A DNA stretch of 64,000 nucleotides from Marinobacter mangrovi (GCF_016798325.1 NZ_JAERVO010000002.1:310001-374000); one strand, 5' to 3'; shown: positions 26,144 through 38,092, counted from the stretch's first letter. A program made the numbers and translations. Notes: a model not told the origin generated them from the sequence alone.

Positions 26144-26476
26144 TTACTGCTCCCAGGGGTGTCCCTTGGTGTCTTCCATACGACCCACCTTCAGGTGCAT
26201 CGCTGCCTTGGCCAGCATGTTGGCGCTGATCGGTGCCGTCAGGAACAGGAACATCATGATCAGGATTTCCTCCACCTCCAGCGATTTGTCACCGAACGAG
26301 AAAAAGATCATGGAACTGAACACGATGCCGCCGACGCCGAGCGTGGTGGCCTTGGTCGGGGCGTGCAGCCGGGTATAGAAGTCCGGCAGAGACAGCAGGC
26401 CGATGGCTCCGGCCAGGGCAAACAGGCCGCCGGTAATCAGCAGTACGACAATCAGTATTTCCAGGGCAATGTGCAT
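26144..26476 (-). CDS. mrpG: Mrp Na+/H+ antiporter subunit G
   Basis: Small membrane subunit (110 residues, three hydrophobic segments) of the multisubunit Mrp cation/proton antiporter. The conserved LLSLPDFYTRLHAPTKATTLG near residue 30 is diagnostic. Last gene of the operon and separated by 17 bases from mrpF. In some organisms this set is named pha or mnh. Confidence 0.92.
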   Translation of the reverse strand: MHIALEILIVVLLITGGLFALAGAIGLLSLPDFYTRLHAPTKATTLGVGGIVFSSMIFFSFGDKSLEVEEILIMMFLFLTAPISANMLAKAAMHLKVGRMEDTKGHPWEQ

Positions 26477-26493
26477 GGGGCCTCCGTCGTTGC

Positions 26494-26763
26494 CTATTCG
26501 ATCACGCTGCCGCGCTTGAGGTGCTTGGCCAGCGCGATGGTGCCGACAAAACCCATCACCGCGATCAACAAGGCCGACTGGATATACAGCCGGGAGTGGA
26601 TCAGCATGCTGAACAGCACGATCAGCGCGATGGCGTTTATGTAGAGACTGTCCAGGGCGAGAATGCGATCCGGGGCATCCGGCCCCTTGAACAGCCGGAT
26701 CACGTTCAGGATCACCGCCAGGGTGACCATCGCCAGGGTGATTTCCAGTGCGATCGTAATCAT
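26494..26763 (-). CDS. mrpF: Mrp Na+/H+ antiporter subunit F
   Basis: Membrane subunit of 89 residues with three hydrophobic helices. The conserved RLFKGPDAPDRILALDSL segment joins the first two and is typical of MrpF. It overlaps mrpE by 4 bases (ATGA), so it is translationally coupled within the operon. Confidence 0.9.
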   Translation of the reverse strand: MITIALEITLAMVTLAVILNVIRLFKGPDAPDRILALDSLYINAIALIVLFSMLIHSRLYIQSALLIAVMGFVGTIALAKHLKRGSVIE

Positions 26764-27260
26764 TTGAATATCTCCCGCAGCGGGCGTTCGTAGTGTTTCT
26801 TGATGGTTTCCACCAGATCGGCTTCGTCTTCCATATCCAGCACGTGGATCAGCAGCAGCGTGTTGTCGTCGCTGATGTCGGCGCTGACGGTGCCCGGGGT
26901 GAGCGAGATGGTGCCGGCGAGGGTGGAAATCGCCAGCGGATGCTCAAGCTCCAGCGGGAAGGCCACAAACGCCGGCCGTGGTTTGCGCGTCGGATTAAGG
27001 ACCAGCAGCGCCACGCTGATGCTGGCCACGACAATGTCCCACAGGACCCGCACGATGTAGGTCAGGAAGCGGAACGGCCGTCGGATCGCCGGGTTGTTGG
27101 GCCAGAAGTTCCGCGTGAACAGGGGCAGCAGCCAGGCCAGGATCAGGCCCAGTACGATGCTGCCGCCGCTGATGCCGTTGCTGAGCGCCTGCCAGATCAG
27201 GAACAGGGTGACGCTCAGCATCGGGTGCGGCAGGCCGAAGCGTCCATTCAGTGCCTTCAT
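26760..27260 (-). CDS. mrpE: Mrp Na+/H+ antiporter subunit E
   Basis: Membrane subunit of 166 residues. Two or three N-terminal helices (SVTLFLIWQALSNG, IVLGLILAWLLPLF) precede a cytosolic domain with AISTLAGTISLTPGTVSADIS and LLIHVLDMEDE, characteristic of MrpE. It overlaps mrpD by 4 bases and mrpF by 4 bases. Confidence 0.9.
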   Translation of the reverse strand: MKALNGRFGLPHPMLSVTLFLIWQALSNGISGGSIVLGLILAWLLPLFTRNFWPNNPAIRRPFRFLTYIVRVLWDIVVASISVALLVLNPTRKPRPAFVAFPLELEHPLAISTLAGTISLTPGTVSADISDDNTLLLIHVLDMEDEADLVETIKKHYERPLREIFK

Positions 27261-28780
27261 AGTGAATCCCCCCGACTGACCACAGGCGTCTGTAAAATCT
27301 CGATGTAGGCTGACGGCGTGTGCAGCTGCTCGGCGGTGGCATCGGCATACCGGCTGATGGGACCGGCGAGGGCGACAATGACCAGGCTCAGGCTGATCAA
27401 CGCGCCGGCCGACACGGTCACCGGCAGCGTCAGGTGCCCCGGATCCTTGACGTGGCCTTCCACGTTACGCCAGAACACGATGCTGCCCGCCCGGCTATAG
27501 GCCACGACGCTCAGGAAGCCGCCAACCAGGATGACACTCCAAAGCCAACCCATTTCAGCGCTGGGTTTGACCGACTCCAGGATCAGCACCTTGGCGAAGA
27601 AGCCGCTCAGTGGCGGCAGTCCGGCAGCGGCGGTCGCGCCGATCAGGAACAGCACGCTGAGGAGGGTCCGGCTGCGCATGCGCGGCGCGGTAACAATCCG
27701 GTCTGAGGCGCTGCCCCGCTGACGGGCGATCAGGTCGGTCACCAGGAACAGGCCACCCACCACCCAGGTGGTGTTCAGCAGGTAGAACAGCGCGGCCGAC
27801 GTGCTGGCTTCCGAGTGCAGGCTGATGGCGGCGAGCAGCGTGCCGACGGAAATGATCACCTGCCAGGCCACCAGCTTGCGCAGACCGTCAGCGCCCAGCG
27901 CGCCGATAACGCCGAACGCGAGGGTGATCAGCGCCAGCGGGAACAGCCAGTCCATGCCCAGGTTGGCCAGCGGACCGGCCTGGTCGCCGAAGATCAGCGA
28001 GTAAACCCGCAGGATGGCGTAAATGCCCACCTTGGTCATCACCGCAAACAGGGCGGCCACCGGCGCCGTGGCATTGGCGTAGGCCTTGGGCAGCCAGAAG
28101 CACAGCGGCAGCAGGGCGGCCTTGAGTGCGAACACCACCAGCAACATCATCCCGGCAGCCTGCACCAACGGCAGGTCTTCCGGCGCCACCTGGGGCACTT
28201 TGACCGCCAGGTCCGCCATGTTGAGCGTGCCCACCACGCTGTAGAGCAGCCCCACGCTGATCAGGAACAGGGACGAGCCGATCAGGTTGAGCACCACGTA
28301 ATGCAGCCCGGGGACCGTGCGGGCCGTTCCACCGCCATGCATCAGCAGACCATAGGAGGCGATCAACAGGACCTCGAAGGCAACGAACAGGTTGAACAGG
28401 TCGCCGGTCAGGAAGGCGATGTTCAGACCCATGAGCTGGAACAGGAACAGCGCGTGGAAGTGCCGGCCCTGGGCATCGGTGCCGCGGGTCGAGTAGATGT
28501 GGCAGAACAGGGCCAGCAGCGCCGTCATGAACAGCATCAGCGCGGACAGGCGGTCCAGCACCAGCACGATGCCGAACGGCGGCGCCCAGTTACCCAGTGC
28601 ATAAACCCGGTAGGTGCCGTCATCCGCCAGCAACAGCAGGCTGATGGAGACCACCAGGATCAGGGTGGTCGTGGCCAGGCCCAGTGTTCGGCGCAGGCCC
28701 AGCGGGGCGAAACTCAGGAAGATCTGGAGGATCCCTCCCAGCAACGGCAATAGGATGGGGGCGGTCAACCAGTGATTCAT
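27257..28780 (-). CDS. mrpD: Mrp Na+/H+ antiporter subunit D
   Basis: Proton-translocating membrane subunit of 507 residues with about 14 hydrophobic helices, homologous to complex I NuoN/NuoM. Typical segments are LFVAFEVLLIASYGLLMHGG, FALKAALLPLCFWLPKAYANA, and the conserved Lys and Glu residues expected in the channel. It overlaps mrpC by 4 bases and mrpE by 4 bases. Function in pH and Na+ homeostasis follows from the family. Confidence 0.93.
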   Translation of the reverse strand: MNHWLTAPILLPLLGGILQIFLSFAPLGLRRTLGLATTTLILVVSISLLLLADDGTYRVYALGNWAPPFGIVLVLDRLSALMLFMTALLALFCHIYSTRGTDAQGRHFHALFLFQLMGLNIAFLTGDLFNLFVAFEVLLIASYGLLMHGGGTARTVPGLHYVVLNLIGSSLFLISVGLLYSVVGTLNMADLAVKVPQVAPEDLPLVQAAGMMLLVVFALKAALLPLCFWLPKAYANATAPVAALFAVMTKVGIYAILRVYSLIFGDQAGPLANLGMDWLFPLALITLAFGVIGALGADGLRKLVAWQVIISVGTLLAAISLHSEASTSAALFYLLNTTWVVGGLFLVTDLIARQRGSASDRIVTAPRMRSRTLLSVLFLIGATAAAGLPPLSGFFAKVLILESVKPSAEMGWLWSVILVGGFLSVVAYSRAGSIVFWRNVEGHVKDPGHLTLPVTVSAGALISLSLVIVALAGPISRYADATAEQLHTPSAYIEILQTPVVSRGDSL

Positions 28781-29148
28781 CGAGTCTCCTCCGGAGCTTT
28801 GTCGGCGCCGGGTTCGGGCCAGAGGGCTTCTTTCTGACCGTCCACATGGTCGTCACCGGTGTCGGCGCGACTGCGCAGGGCCAGAACCACGACGAAGGCG
28901 GTCATGGCAAAGCCGATGACGATCGCCGTCAGGACCAGGGCCTGGGGCAGGGGATCGGTGTAGTTTTCGGTGCTGCCAATAATGGGCTGACCGGCGGTGA
29001 CCAGTCGCCCGGTGGAGAACAGGAACAGGTTCACGGCGTAGGACAGCATGGTCAGCCCCAGCACGACCGGAAAGGTCCGGGCGCGCAGGATCAGGTAAAC
29101 ACCGGAAGCGGTCAGCGTGCCGATGATGAGGGCAAACAGAATTTCCAT
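28777..29148 (-). CDS. mrpC: Mrp Na+/H+ antiporter subunit C
   Basis: Small NuoK-like membrane subunit (123 residues) with three helices. The segment TFPVVLGLTMLSYAVNLFLF and the later DPLPQALVLTAIVIGFAMTA are typical of MrpC. It ends in a charged cytosolic tail. It touches mrpA (shared end base 29148) and overlaps mrpD. Confidence 0.92.
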   Translation of the reverse strand: MEILFALIIGTLTASGVYLILRARTFPVVLGLTMLSYAVNLFLFSTGRLVTAGQPIIGSTENYTDPLPQALVLTAIVIGFAMTAFVVVLALRSRADTGDDHVDGQKEALWPEPGADKAPEETR

Positions 29149-31943
29149 TACGAGTCCTCCGGCATGGCATCGGATTTGATGGACAGGCGTCCCAGGCTCG
29201 CCAGGATGGTGAGCGTGGCGCCGACAACGGCCAGGTACACACCAATATCGAAGGCCATGGCCGAGGCCAGCTCGAAGTCGCCGACCACCGGCCAGTGAAT
29301 GTGGCTGAACGTGGACGTCAGGAACGGGAAGCCGAAGGCGAAACTCGCCATACCGGTCACCGTGGCGGCCAGCAGCCCCAGCCCGATGGGCGTACGCAGG
29401 CTGAATGGCATGCGCCGGTGGCTCCAGCGCATGCCGCTGGCAATGTACTGGACGATCAGTGCCACCGAAGTGACCAGGCCGGCAATAAAGCCGCCGCCGG
29501 GCAGGTTGTGCCCGCGCAGGAAGATGTAGACCGACACCATCAGGGCGAGCGGCAGCAGCGGCCGGGAAATCTGCTGCAGCATGGTCGGGTGGGCGTCCGT
29601 GGACCAGGGGTGCCCCTGGCCGTCCGTCGGCGGCGCCGTCAATTTGGTGTCACGTAGCATGGCGAAGATCCCCAGCGCGGCAATGCCCAGCACGGTGATC
29701 TCGCCCAGGGTATCGAAGCCCCGGAAATCCACCAGGATCACGTTGACCACGTTGGAGCCGCCCCCACCGGAGACGCTGTTCTCCAGGAAGTAGCTGGAGA
29801 TGGAATCGAACGGCCGGGTCAGCATGGCCAGGGTGACCAGGAACATGCCTGCGCCGGCCAGCAGCGCGATCACGATATCCCGCCAGCGCCGGAAGCGGCT
29901 GGCTTCCATTGGCGTCCAGGAGGGCAGGTAATACAGCGCCAGCATCAGCAGCACAATGGTGACCACCTCGACGGACAGCTGGGTCATGGCCAGGTCCGGT
30001 GCCGAGAAGCGGGCAAAGCCGAGCGCCACCATCAGCCCCACGACGCTCAGCAGAATCAATGCATACAAACGTTCCCGATGCATGGCGGCTGTCCCGAGCG
30101 CGCAGACGATCAGGATCACACCGCCCACGGCGGTGGGGGCATCGACGGGTGAAACGCCCATCGAACCGATCGACACGCCCAGGTCGACCACCGGGTAGAG
30201 CGCGACCGCGATGGCCGCCCCGATCAGCAGCAGGGCATAGCGTTGCAGTGAGCCGTTTTCGATCAGGGCCGTCAACGCCCGGGCCTTTTCGGAAATTCGG
30301 GCAACAATCGCCTCGAACACGGCTTTCTCGTCGATCTCCCTGAAACGAGCGTGAAAGTCGAAGAATTTCTGGCGCTGGGTGTACATCAGCAGCCCGCCGA
30401 AAAAGGCGATGAAGCTCATCATCAGCGGCAGGTTGAACCCGTGGATCACCGCCAGCTGGTAGTCGGGTACGTCGCCGGCAAGAGTGGCGGCCGACGCGGC
30501 ATTGAGCAGCGGCCCCACAGAAATGGCCGGGAACACCCCGACCATCACACACGCGAATACCAGGATCTCCACCGGAATCTTCATGTAGCGCGGCGGCTCG
30601 TGAGGCGGGTAGATCGGCAGGTCCACCGGTTTGCCGTTGAAGAACACGTCGTGGATAAAACGGGCTGAGTAAGCCACCGCAAAAATCCCCGCCAGGGTGG
30701 CGATCACCGGCGGCAGGTAGGCCCACAGTCCCGGCAGGTTCAGTTCCAGCGACTCGGCAAAGAACATCTCCTTGGAGAGGAAGCCGTTCAGCAGCGGTAC
30801 CCCGGCCATGGAGGCCGCGGCCACCATCGACAGCGTGGCGGTGTAGGGCATGAACTGCCACAGCCCATTGATACGGCGCATGTCCCGGGTGCCGGTCTCG
30901 TGGTCGATAATGCCGGTGGCCATGAACAGCGACGCCTTGAAGGTGGCGTGGTTGATGACGTGGAATACGGCGGCCACGGCAGCCAGCTTGGTCCCCATGC
31001 CGAACAGCAGGGTAATCAGGCCCAGGTGGCTGACGGTGGAGTGGGCCAGCAGGCCTTTCATGTCGTGTTTGAACAGGGCCACATAGGCGCCCAACAGCAA
31101 CGTCACCATGCCGGTGAAGCTCACCAGGTAGAACCACTCCGGTGTGCCGGCCAATACGGGATAGAGCCGCGCCATCAGGAAGATGCCGGCCTTGACCATG
31201 GTGGCCGAGTGTAGATAGGCGGACACCGGCGTGGGGGCCTGCATGGCGTGAGGCAGCCAGAAGTGGAAGGGGAACTGGGCGGATTTGGTGAAGGCCCCCA
31301 GTAGCACCAGTACCAGGATCACCGGATAGAGCGCGTGGGCCTTGATCAGGTCCGCCGCGGCCAGGACGTTGTCCAGCTCGTAACTGCCGACCACCTGACC
31401 AATCAACAGCACGCCGGCCAGCAGGGCCAATCCGCCGCCGCCGGTGAGCGCCAAAGCCATGCGGGCGCCGCGCCGGGCATCCTGTTTATCGTTCCAGAAA
31501 CTGATCAACAGGAAAGACACCAGGCTGGTCAGCTCCCAGAAGATCAGCATCAAAATCAGGTTGCTGGACAGCACGATACCCAGCATCGACCCCATAAAGG
31601 TCAGCAGCAGGGAATAGAACTTGCCGACATTTTCGTGCTTTTTCAGGTAATAGCGCGAATACAGGATGATCAGCAGGCCGATGATCAGGATTAGCAACGC
31701 AAACAGCAGGGACAGGCCATCCAGCCGGAAACTGAGGGACAGGCCGATGTCCGGCAGCCAGCTGTGGGTCTGCACCAGAACGTGACCGGCTTCCAGCGCC
31801 GGCCAGAGCGGATAAAGGGCCGCCAGGGCGATGACCGGCGGCACCGACGAGGCAATGGCAATCGTTGTGCGCCCGGCCTGGGCAAATAACGGCGCCACAA
31901 TAGCGCCCAGAAAAGGCAGTAAAACGACCAGCGCGAGGGTCAT
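29148..31943 (-). CDS. mrpA: Mrp Na+/H+ antiporter fused A/B subunit
   Basis: Large membrane subunit of 931 residues. Residues 1 to about 780 are the NuoL-like MrpA part with around 18-20 helices (for example FWELTSLVSFLLISFW, KSAQFPFHFWLPHAM, VSAYLHSATMVKAGIFLM). The last 150 residues match MrpB (LLPLALMVSVYIFLRGHNLPGGGFIAGLV). A fused A/B is typical of group 2 (Pha-type) Mrp systems, which then have six genes, as here. The operon order A/B-C-D-E-F-G is intact. Likely roles are Na+ or K+ efflux and alkaline pH tolerance. Confidence 0.94.
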   Translation of the reverse strand: MTLALVVLLPFLGAIVAPLFAQAGRTTIAIASSVPPVIALAALYPLWPALEAGHVLVQTHSWLPDIGLSLSFRLDGLSLLFALLILIIGLLIILYSRYYLKKHENVGKFYSLLLTFMGSMLGIVLSSNLILMLIFWELTSLVSFLLISFWNDKQDARRGARMALALTGGGGLALLAGVLLIGQVVGSYELDNVLAAADLIKAHALYPVILVLVLLGAFTKSAQFPFHFWLPHAMQAPTPVSAYLHSATMVKAGIFLMARLYPVLAGTPEWFYLVSFTGMVTLLLGAYVALFKHDMKGLLAHSTVSHLGLITLLFGMGTKLAAVAAVFHVINHATFKASLFMATGIIDHETGTRDMRRINGLWQFMPYTATLSMVAAASMAGVPLLNGFLSKEMFFAESLELNLPGLWAYLPPVIATLAGIFAVAYSARFIHDVFFNGKPVDLPIYPPHEPPRYMKIPVEILVFACVMVGVFPAISVGPLLNAASAATLAGDVPDYQLAVIHGFNLPLMMSFIAFFGGLLMYTQRQKFFDFHARFREIDEKAVFEAIVARISEKARALTALIENGSLQRYALLLIGAAIAVALYPVVDLGVSIGSMGVSPVDAPTAVGGVILIVCALGTAAMHRERLYALILLSVVGLMVALGFARFSAPDLAMTQLSVEVVTIVLLMLALYYLPSWTPMEASRFRRWRDIVIALLAGAGMFLVTLAMLTRPFDSISSYFLENSVSGGGGSNVVNVILVDFRGFDTLGEITVLGIAALGIFAMLRDTKLTAPPTDGQGHPWSTDAHPTMLQQISRPLLPLALMVSVYIFLRGHNLPGGGFIAGLVTSVALIVQYIASGMRWSHRRMPFSLRTPIGLGLLAATVTGMASFAFGFPFLTSTFSHIHWPVVGDFELASAMAFDIGVYLAVVGATLTILASLGRLSIKSDAMPEDS

Positions 31944-32474
31944 TGAAACCTCATTCTTCTTGATTCGTGGATGCTGACGCCCATCGACAGGAGCAGCCTG
32001 AGTTTAGTCCTCAGACAAACGCCCTGCACACCATCAGCGCAATCGACTTGAGATCAGAGGGCGCTGGGCGGATCGGGGAAATAGGGGAGGCGGCCGGGAC
32101 GCAGGGGGATAAAGGCATCCGGCTCGGCATGGGTCATGATCGATGTACGGGGCGGTTCGGACATGAATGCTCCGTTAGGTGAGTCCGGGGATTCGGGCTC
32201 ATCCTCGTTAATCCTGAGCGATGATGATACGTGGCGTGGCCGGCAGGTCAAGCAATTGCGGCGATTGCCGACGGCTTACAGAGGTTTCATTGGCCAGTGA
32301 GGCTGATGGCGTCTTCAATAGATGCAGGGCTTACGGTGAATCCAGATGACGTGAAAAACCGTAGTCCCCAATAAGCCCGCCGTGGTGTTTCGCGGTCGCG
32401 GTGGGGTTGTCGAGGTCGGCTTACACCGGCCAAAAGCGACGAATCATAAAGTGCCACCAAGAGAAGGAGGCGTT
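31944..32474. other. Long intergenic region between mrpA and the first EF-hand gene
   Basis: This 531-base gap must hold the mrp promoter (minus strand) and the EF-hand promoter (plus strand). Apart from the small ORF at 32054-32164 I see no gene, repeat or RNA structure that I can defend. The region 32240-32360 is less GC-rich than its surroundings. Confidence 0.5.
32054..32164 (-). CDS. Possible small ORF upstream of mrp operon
   Basis: A 36-codon frame with a clear GGAG site 5 bases ahead of its ATG. The product is Pro-rich and polar with no membrane or signal segment (starts MSEPPRTS). It ends 110 bases before mrpA on the same strand, so it could be a leader or a small co-transcribed protein. 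No family is recognised, and it may be chance. Confidence 0.3.
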   Translation of the reverse strand: MSEPPRTSIMTHAEPDAFIPLRPGRLPYFPDPPSAL

Positions 32475-32849
32475 ATGAAGATCAGGACGATAACGTTCGC
32501 TGTCACGGCATCAATGATGATGGCTGCACCGGCCGTCTGGGCGGGCAGCATGAGCAAGGAAGGCTCCAGTCATGCGGATCGCCAGGAGTCGGCGATGAGT
32601 CATGGCGAAGGGAAAGCGATGCAAACCATGCACGAAGATTTCGATACCCTGGATGCCAACAACGATGGCGCGATCACCGAAGATGAGCTGAACGTCTACG
32701 GCAGCACCGCCGCCGGCATGGGCGACACCGAGGCCGAGCGCAACCGCATGATGCTCAAGGCCCGTGATCGCAACCAGGATGGCAAGATCACCCGGGGTGA
32801 GTTCCAGAAGGGGGCTGACGCCGAAAAAACCGCGGATATGAAACAGTAA
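32475..32849 (+). CDS. Exported EF-hand protein 1
   Basis: Exported 124-residue protein with signal peptide (1-23, APAVWAG). It has two canonical 12-residue EF-hand loops, DANNDGAITEDE and DRNQDGKITRGE, so it should bind Ca2+ in the periplasm or outside. The loop is followed by LNVYGSTAAGMGD, a segment shared with the next gene. A strong AAGGAGG site precedes ATG 32475. It ends in a good terminator (32882-32907). It is most likely a paralogue of EF-hand protein 2 by duplication. Confidence 0.85.
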   Translation: MKIRTITFAVTASMMMAAPAVWAGSMSKEGSSHADRQESAMSHGEGKAMQTMHEDFDTLDANNDGAITEDELNVYGSTAAGMGDTEAERNRMMLKARDRNQDGKITRGEFQKGADAEKTADMKQ

Positions 32850-32881
32850 ATAGTTCATTCCCTATCGGATTCCGACGATTG

Positions 32882-32907
32882 AGCCCGGCTTTTGTCCGGG
32901 CTTTTTT
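32882..32907 (+). terminator. Terminator after EF-hand gene 1
   Basis: AGCCCGG, loop CTTTTGT, CCGGGCT followed by a TTTTTT tract. A 7-bp perfect stem, 33 bases after the stop codon. Confidence 0.85.
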
Positions 32908-33005
32908 GATTCGGATATCCGAGCAGCGTCAAGATTCGTGCGAATGATCGTGCTTTGGTGGTTGCCGATTGCACCGGCTTAAACTTCAATAGGAATGACA
33001 GCCGC

Positions 33006-33011
33006 TATAAT
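33006..33011 (+). promoter_or_regulatory. Candidate -10 of EF-hand gene 2
   Basis: A perfect TATAAT hexamer. The -35 at the right distance (ACTTCA) is poor, so an activator may be needed. If used, the transcript has a 5' leader of about 165 bases with no ORF I can defend, which might carry regulation. Confidence 0.35.
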
Positions 33012-33183
33012 CCGGTTGGGCTTCAACGACCGCACGAGCGGACTGTCGGAGACCAGGCCCGGTGGCAGTCGAACCTGGGTGTCTTAAACCCCGATCAAAT
33101 GCAGTCCAGCCGTTTTGATCTCTGTTGCATGACGTGGAGTCGGTTCACCTCGCTGTGAGGCGGCTTCAGGCAGGAGACTCATT

Positions 33184-33504
33184 ATGAAAATCTGGATGTT
33201 CCCCCTTGTCGTTCTGTCGTTCGCTTTTTCTACTCTGACCTACGCCGGGGATGCCGGCGACAAATCGGGCGGCGAAGCCGACCGGATGAGTGAAAAGATG
33301 GGGCACGCGCCGACCTTTGAGGAAATGGATAAAAACGGTGATGGCATGATCAGCGAGGATGAGCTGAACGTTTATGGCAGTTCCGCCGCAGGCAAGGCCC
33401 ACTCCGAAGAAGAAAGCCGGATGATGAAAATGCATGAAATGGATACGGACGGGGATGGCAATATCAGTAATGAAGAATTCGAGAAAGGCATGATGTCCAA
33501 GTAA
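33184..33504 (+). CDS. Exported EF-hand protein 2
   Basis: Exported 106-residue protein with signal peptide (1-21, FSTLTYAG). It has two canonical EF-hand loops, DKNGDGMISEDE and DTDGDGNISNEE, and the ISEDELNVYGSSAAGKAH segment that nearly repeats ITEDELNVYGSTAAG of EF-hand protein 1. The mature N terminus is Gly/Asp-rich. Likely a Ca2+-binding envelope protein; role unknown. A hairpin follows (33524-33550). Confidence 0.85.
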   Translation: MKIWMFPLVVLSFAFSTLTYAGDAGDKSGGEADRMSEKMGHAPTFEEMDKNGDGMISEDELNVYGSSAAGKAHSEEESRMMKMHEMDTDGDGNISNEEFEKGMMSK

Positions 33505-33523
33505 TCGCATTACTGGAATGCAG

Positions 33524-33550
33524 GCACCCGGGCGCCGAGTTCGGGTGCTT
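33524..33550 (+). terminator. Hairpin after EF-hand gene 2
   Basis: GCACCCG (33524-33530) and CGGGTGC (33542-33548) form a 7-bp stem with an 11-base loop. The T tract is weak (TTCTG), so it may be an incomplete terminator. Confidence 0.5.
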
Positions 33551-33588
33551 CTGCCCGATCCTTCTTAACCACTCTTTGACATCACGGA

Positions 33589-36543
<2,955 letters not shown>

Positions 36544-36547
36544 GCCG

Positions 36548-38092
36548 TCAATGCCAGTACTGCCAACCGTTCATGTAGTAATCGTGAACGGTTGGATTGT
36601 CCAGGGAGCTGACCCGCACATCAGCTTGGGGTTTCAGGTCACGGGCGAACGTCAGGGCTTCCCGGAAGCTGGTCTTGTCCAGGTAGCGGGTGTCGACCAA
36701 CGGCGCCTTTGGCGTCAGCGGTTGAGCGCTGGTCCTGGCAAAGACAAACCCCCATTCCCCGAAGGACGGAACCTGCACATGGTAGGGCGTCACCGTCGTG
36801 AAACCCGCCGCCTTCACCGAGTGGTCCACGGACCAGAACGCGTTGGTGGCGAAGTAAGGGCTGGTGGCCTGTGTTGTAAATATCCCGCCGGCGTTGAGGT
36901 GCTGACGGACCAGCCTGTAGAACTCCCGGCTATACAGCCGCGCCAGCGAGACGTTGTTGGGGTCGGGCAGGTCCGCAAGGATGACGTCGTATTGGCTGTC
37001 AGTATCCCTGAGGTAGACCATCGCGTCGCTGGAGATCGTCTTGACGCGAGGATCGTTAAGGCTGTTCCGGTTCAGCTCGGTCAGGCGCGAGTCATGGCGG
37101 GCCAGGTTCACCACGGCCGGATCCAGGTCCACCAGGGTGATGTGCCTGATGCTGTCGTACTTGAGCAGCTCACGTGCGGCCATGCCGTCGCCGGCGCCCA
37201 GCAGCAGGACGTTCTCCGGATCCGGATGCTGTGACAGCGGAATATGGACCAGGGCGTCGTGGTAGCGGTATTCGTCCACTGACGAGAACTGGAGATTGCC
37301 GTTGAGAAACAGCCGCAGGTCGTCCTTGTACTGAGTGAGCACAATGGTCTGGTAGGGCGTCTGCTTGCGATAGACGACTCGGTCGCTGTACAGGCTGTTG
37401 CTCCAGTCCGCCACCAGCCATTGGGAAATGCTGAGCAGGACCACCAGAAATCCGGTGACCATGGTGCCTGAAAGAGTGAGCAGTCGCTTTCGGCTGAGAT
37501 CGAGCTGGGGCGCGAAGTACCACAGGTTCAGCAGACCCAGGGCGATGTTGATCAGGCCAAACACCAGGGACGACTGGAACACGCCCAGCCAGGGCAACAC
37601 CGCAAACGGGAAGGCGATGGTTGCCACCAGCGCGCCCAGGTAATCCAGCGACAGGACGTTCGACAGGTTTTTGGCCAGGATGTCCTGGTTCTCCAGCAAC
37701 CGGGTGAGCAGCGGCACCTCGAGCCCCGTCAGTACCCCCACGCCCAGGATCAGCAGGATCATGATCGGCTGGACCAGGTCCGTATAGGCGTAGGCGAGAT
37801 ACAGCAGCGGCACGCAGAGCCCGCCCAGGAGCCCCAGTACCAGCTCCACGGCGATGAACGCGAACAGCAGGTTGCCATTGATCCACCGGGACAGCCAGGA
37901 CCCCAGCCCCATCGCCGCCATATAGACGCCGATGGTGATGGAGAACTGGCGAATGCTGTCGCCCAGGAAGTAGGACGCGGTGGTGCTGATCAGCAGTTCG
38001 TAGATGATCGAGCACAGTCCGGCGATCAGGATCGAGCCAATCAGCACCCGCTTCTGACGGTTTGCTCTGTTGTCGGATACGTCGGTTGTCAT
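36548..38092 (-). CDS. Membrane-anchored spermidine synthase-like protein
   Basis: A 514-residue protein. Residues 1 to about 220 hold seven or eight hydrophobic helices (LIAGLCSIIYELLISTTASYF and onward). Residues about 235-514 form a polyamine aminopropyltransferase-type domain: QTIVLTQY, LNGNLQFSSVDEYRYHDALVH, the SAM-like site LLLGAGDGMAARELL (GAGDG in place of GGGDG), VDLDPAVVNLA, and ILADLPDPNNVSLARLYS. Such fusions are known as SpeE-like membrane proteins, but activity on putrescine is unproven. It is the last gene of an eight-gene operon and lies 4 bases after the small membrane peptide. No SpeD gene is present, so a source of decarboxylated SAM is not seen here. Confidence 0.82.
   Translation of the reverse strand: MTTDVSDNRANRQKRVLIGSILIAGLCSIIYELLISTTASYFLGDSIRQFSITIGVYMAAMGLGSWLSRWINGNLLFAFIAVELVLGLLGGLCVPLLYLAYAYTDLVQPIMILLILGVGVLTGLEVPLLTRLLENQDILAKNLSNVLSLDYLGALVATIAFPFAVLPWLGVFQSSLVFGLINIALGLLNLWYFAPQLDLSRKRLLTLSGTMVTGFLVVLLSISQWLVADWSNSLYSDRVVYRKQTPYQTIVLTQYKDDLRLFLNGNLQFSSVDEYRYHDALVHIPLSQHPDPENVLLLGAGDGMAARELLKYDSIRHITLVDLDPAVVNLARHDSRLTELNRNSLNDPRVKTISSDAMVYLRDTDSQYDVILADLPDPNNVSLARLYSREFYRLVRQHLNAGGIFTTQATSPYFATNAFWSVDHSVKAAGFTTVTPYHVQVPSFGEWGFVFARTSAQPLTPKAPLVDTRYLDKTSFREALTFARDLKPQADVRVSSLDNPTVHDYYMNGWQYWH

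Noticed and set aside
32955-33158. 67-codon plus-strand frame before EF-hand gene 2
   Set aside because: No good ribosome site, product without recognisable features, lies in a likely leader region.
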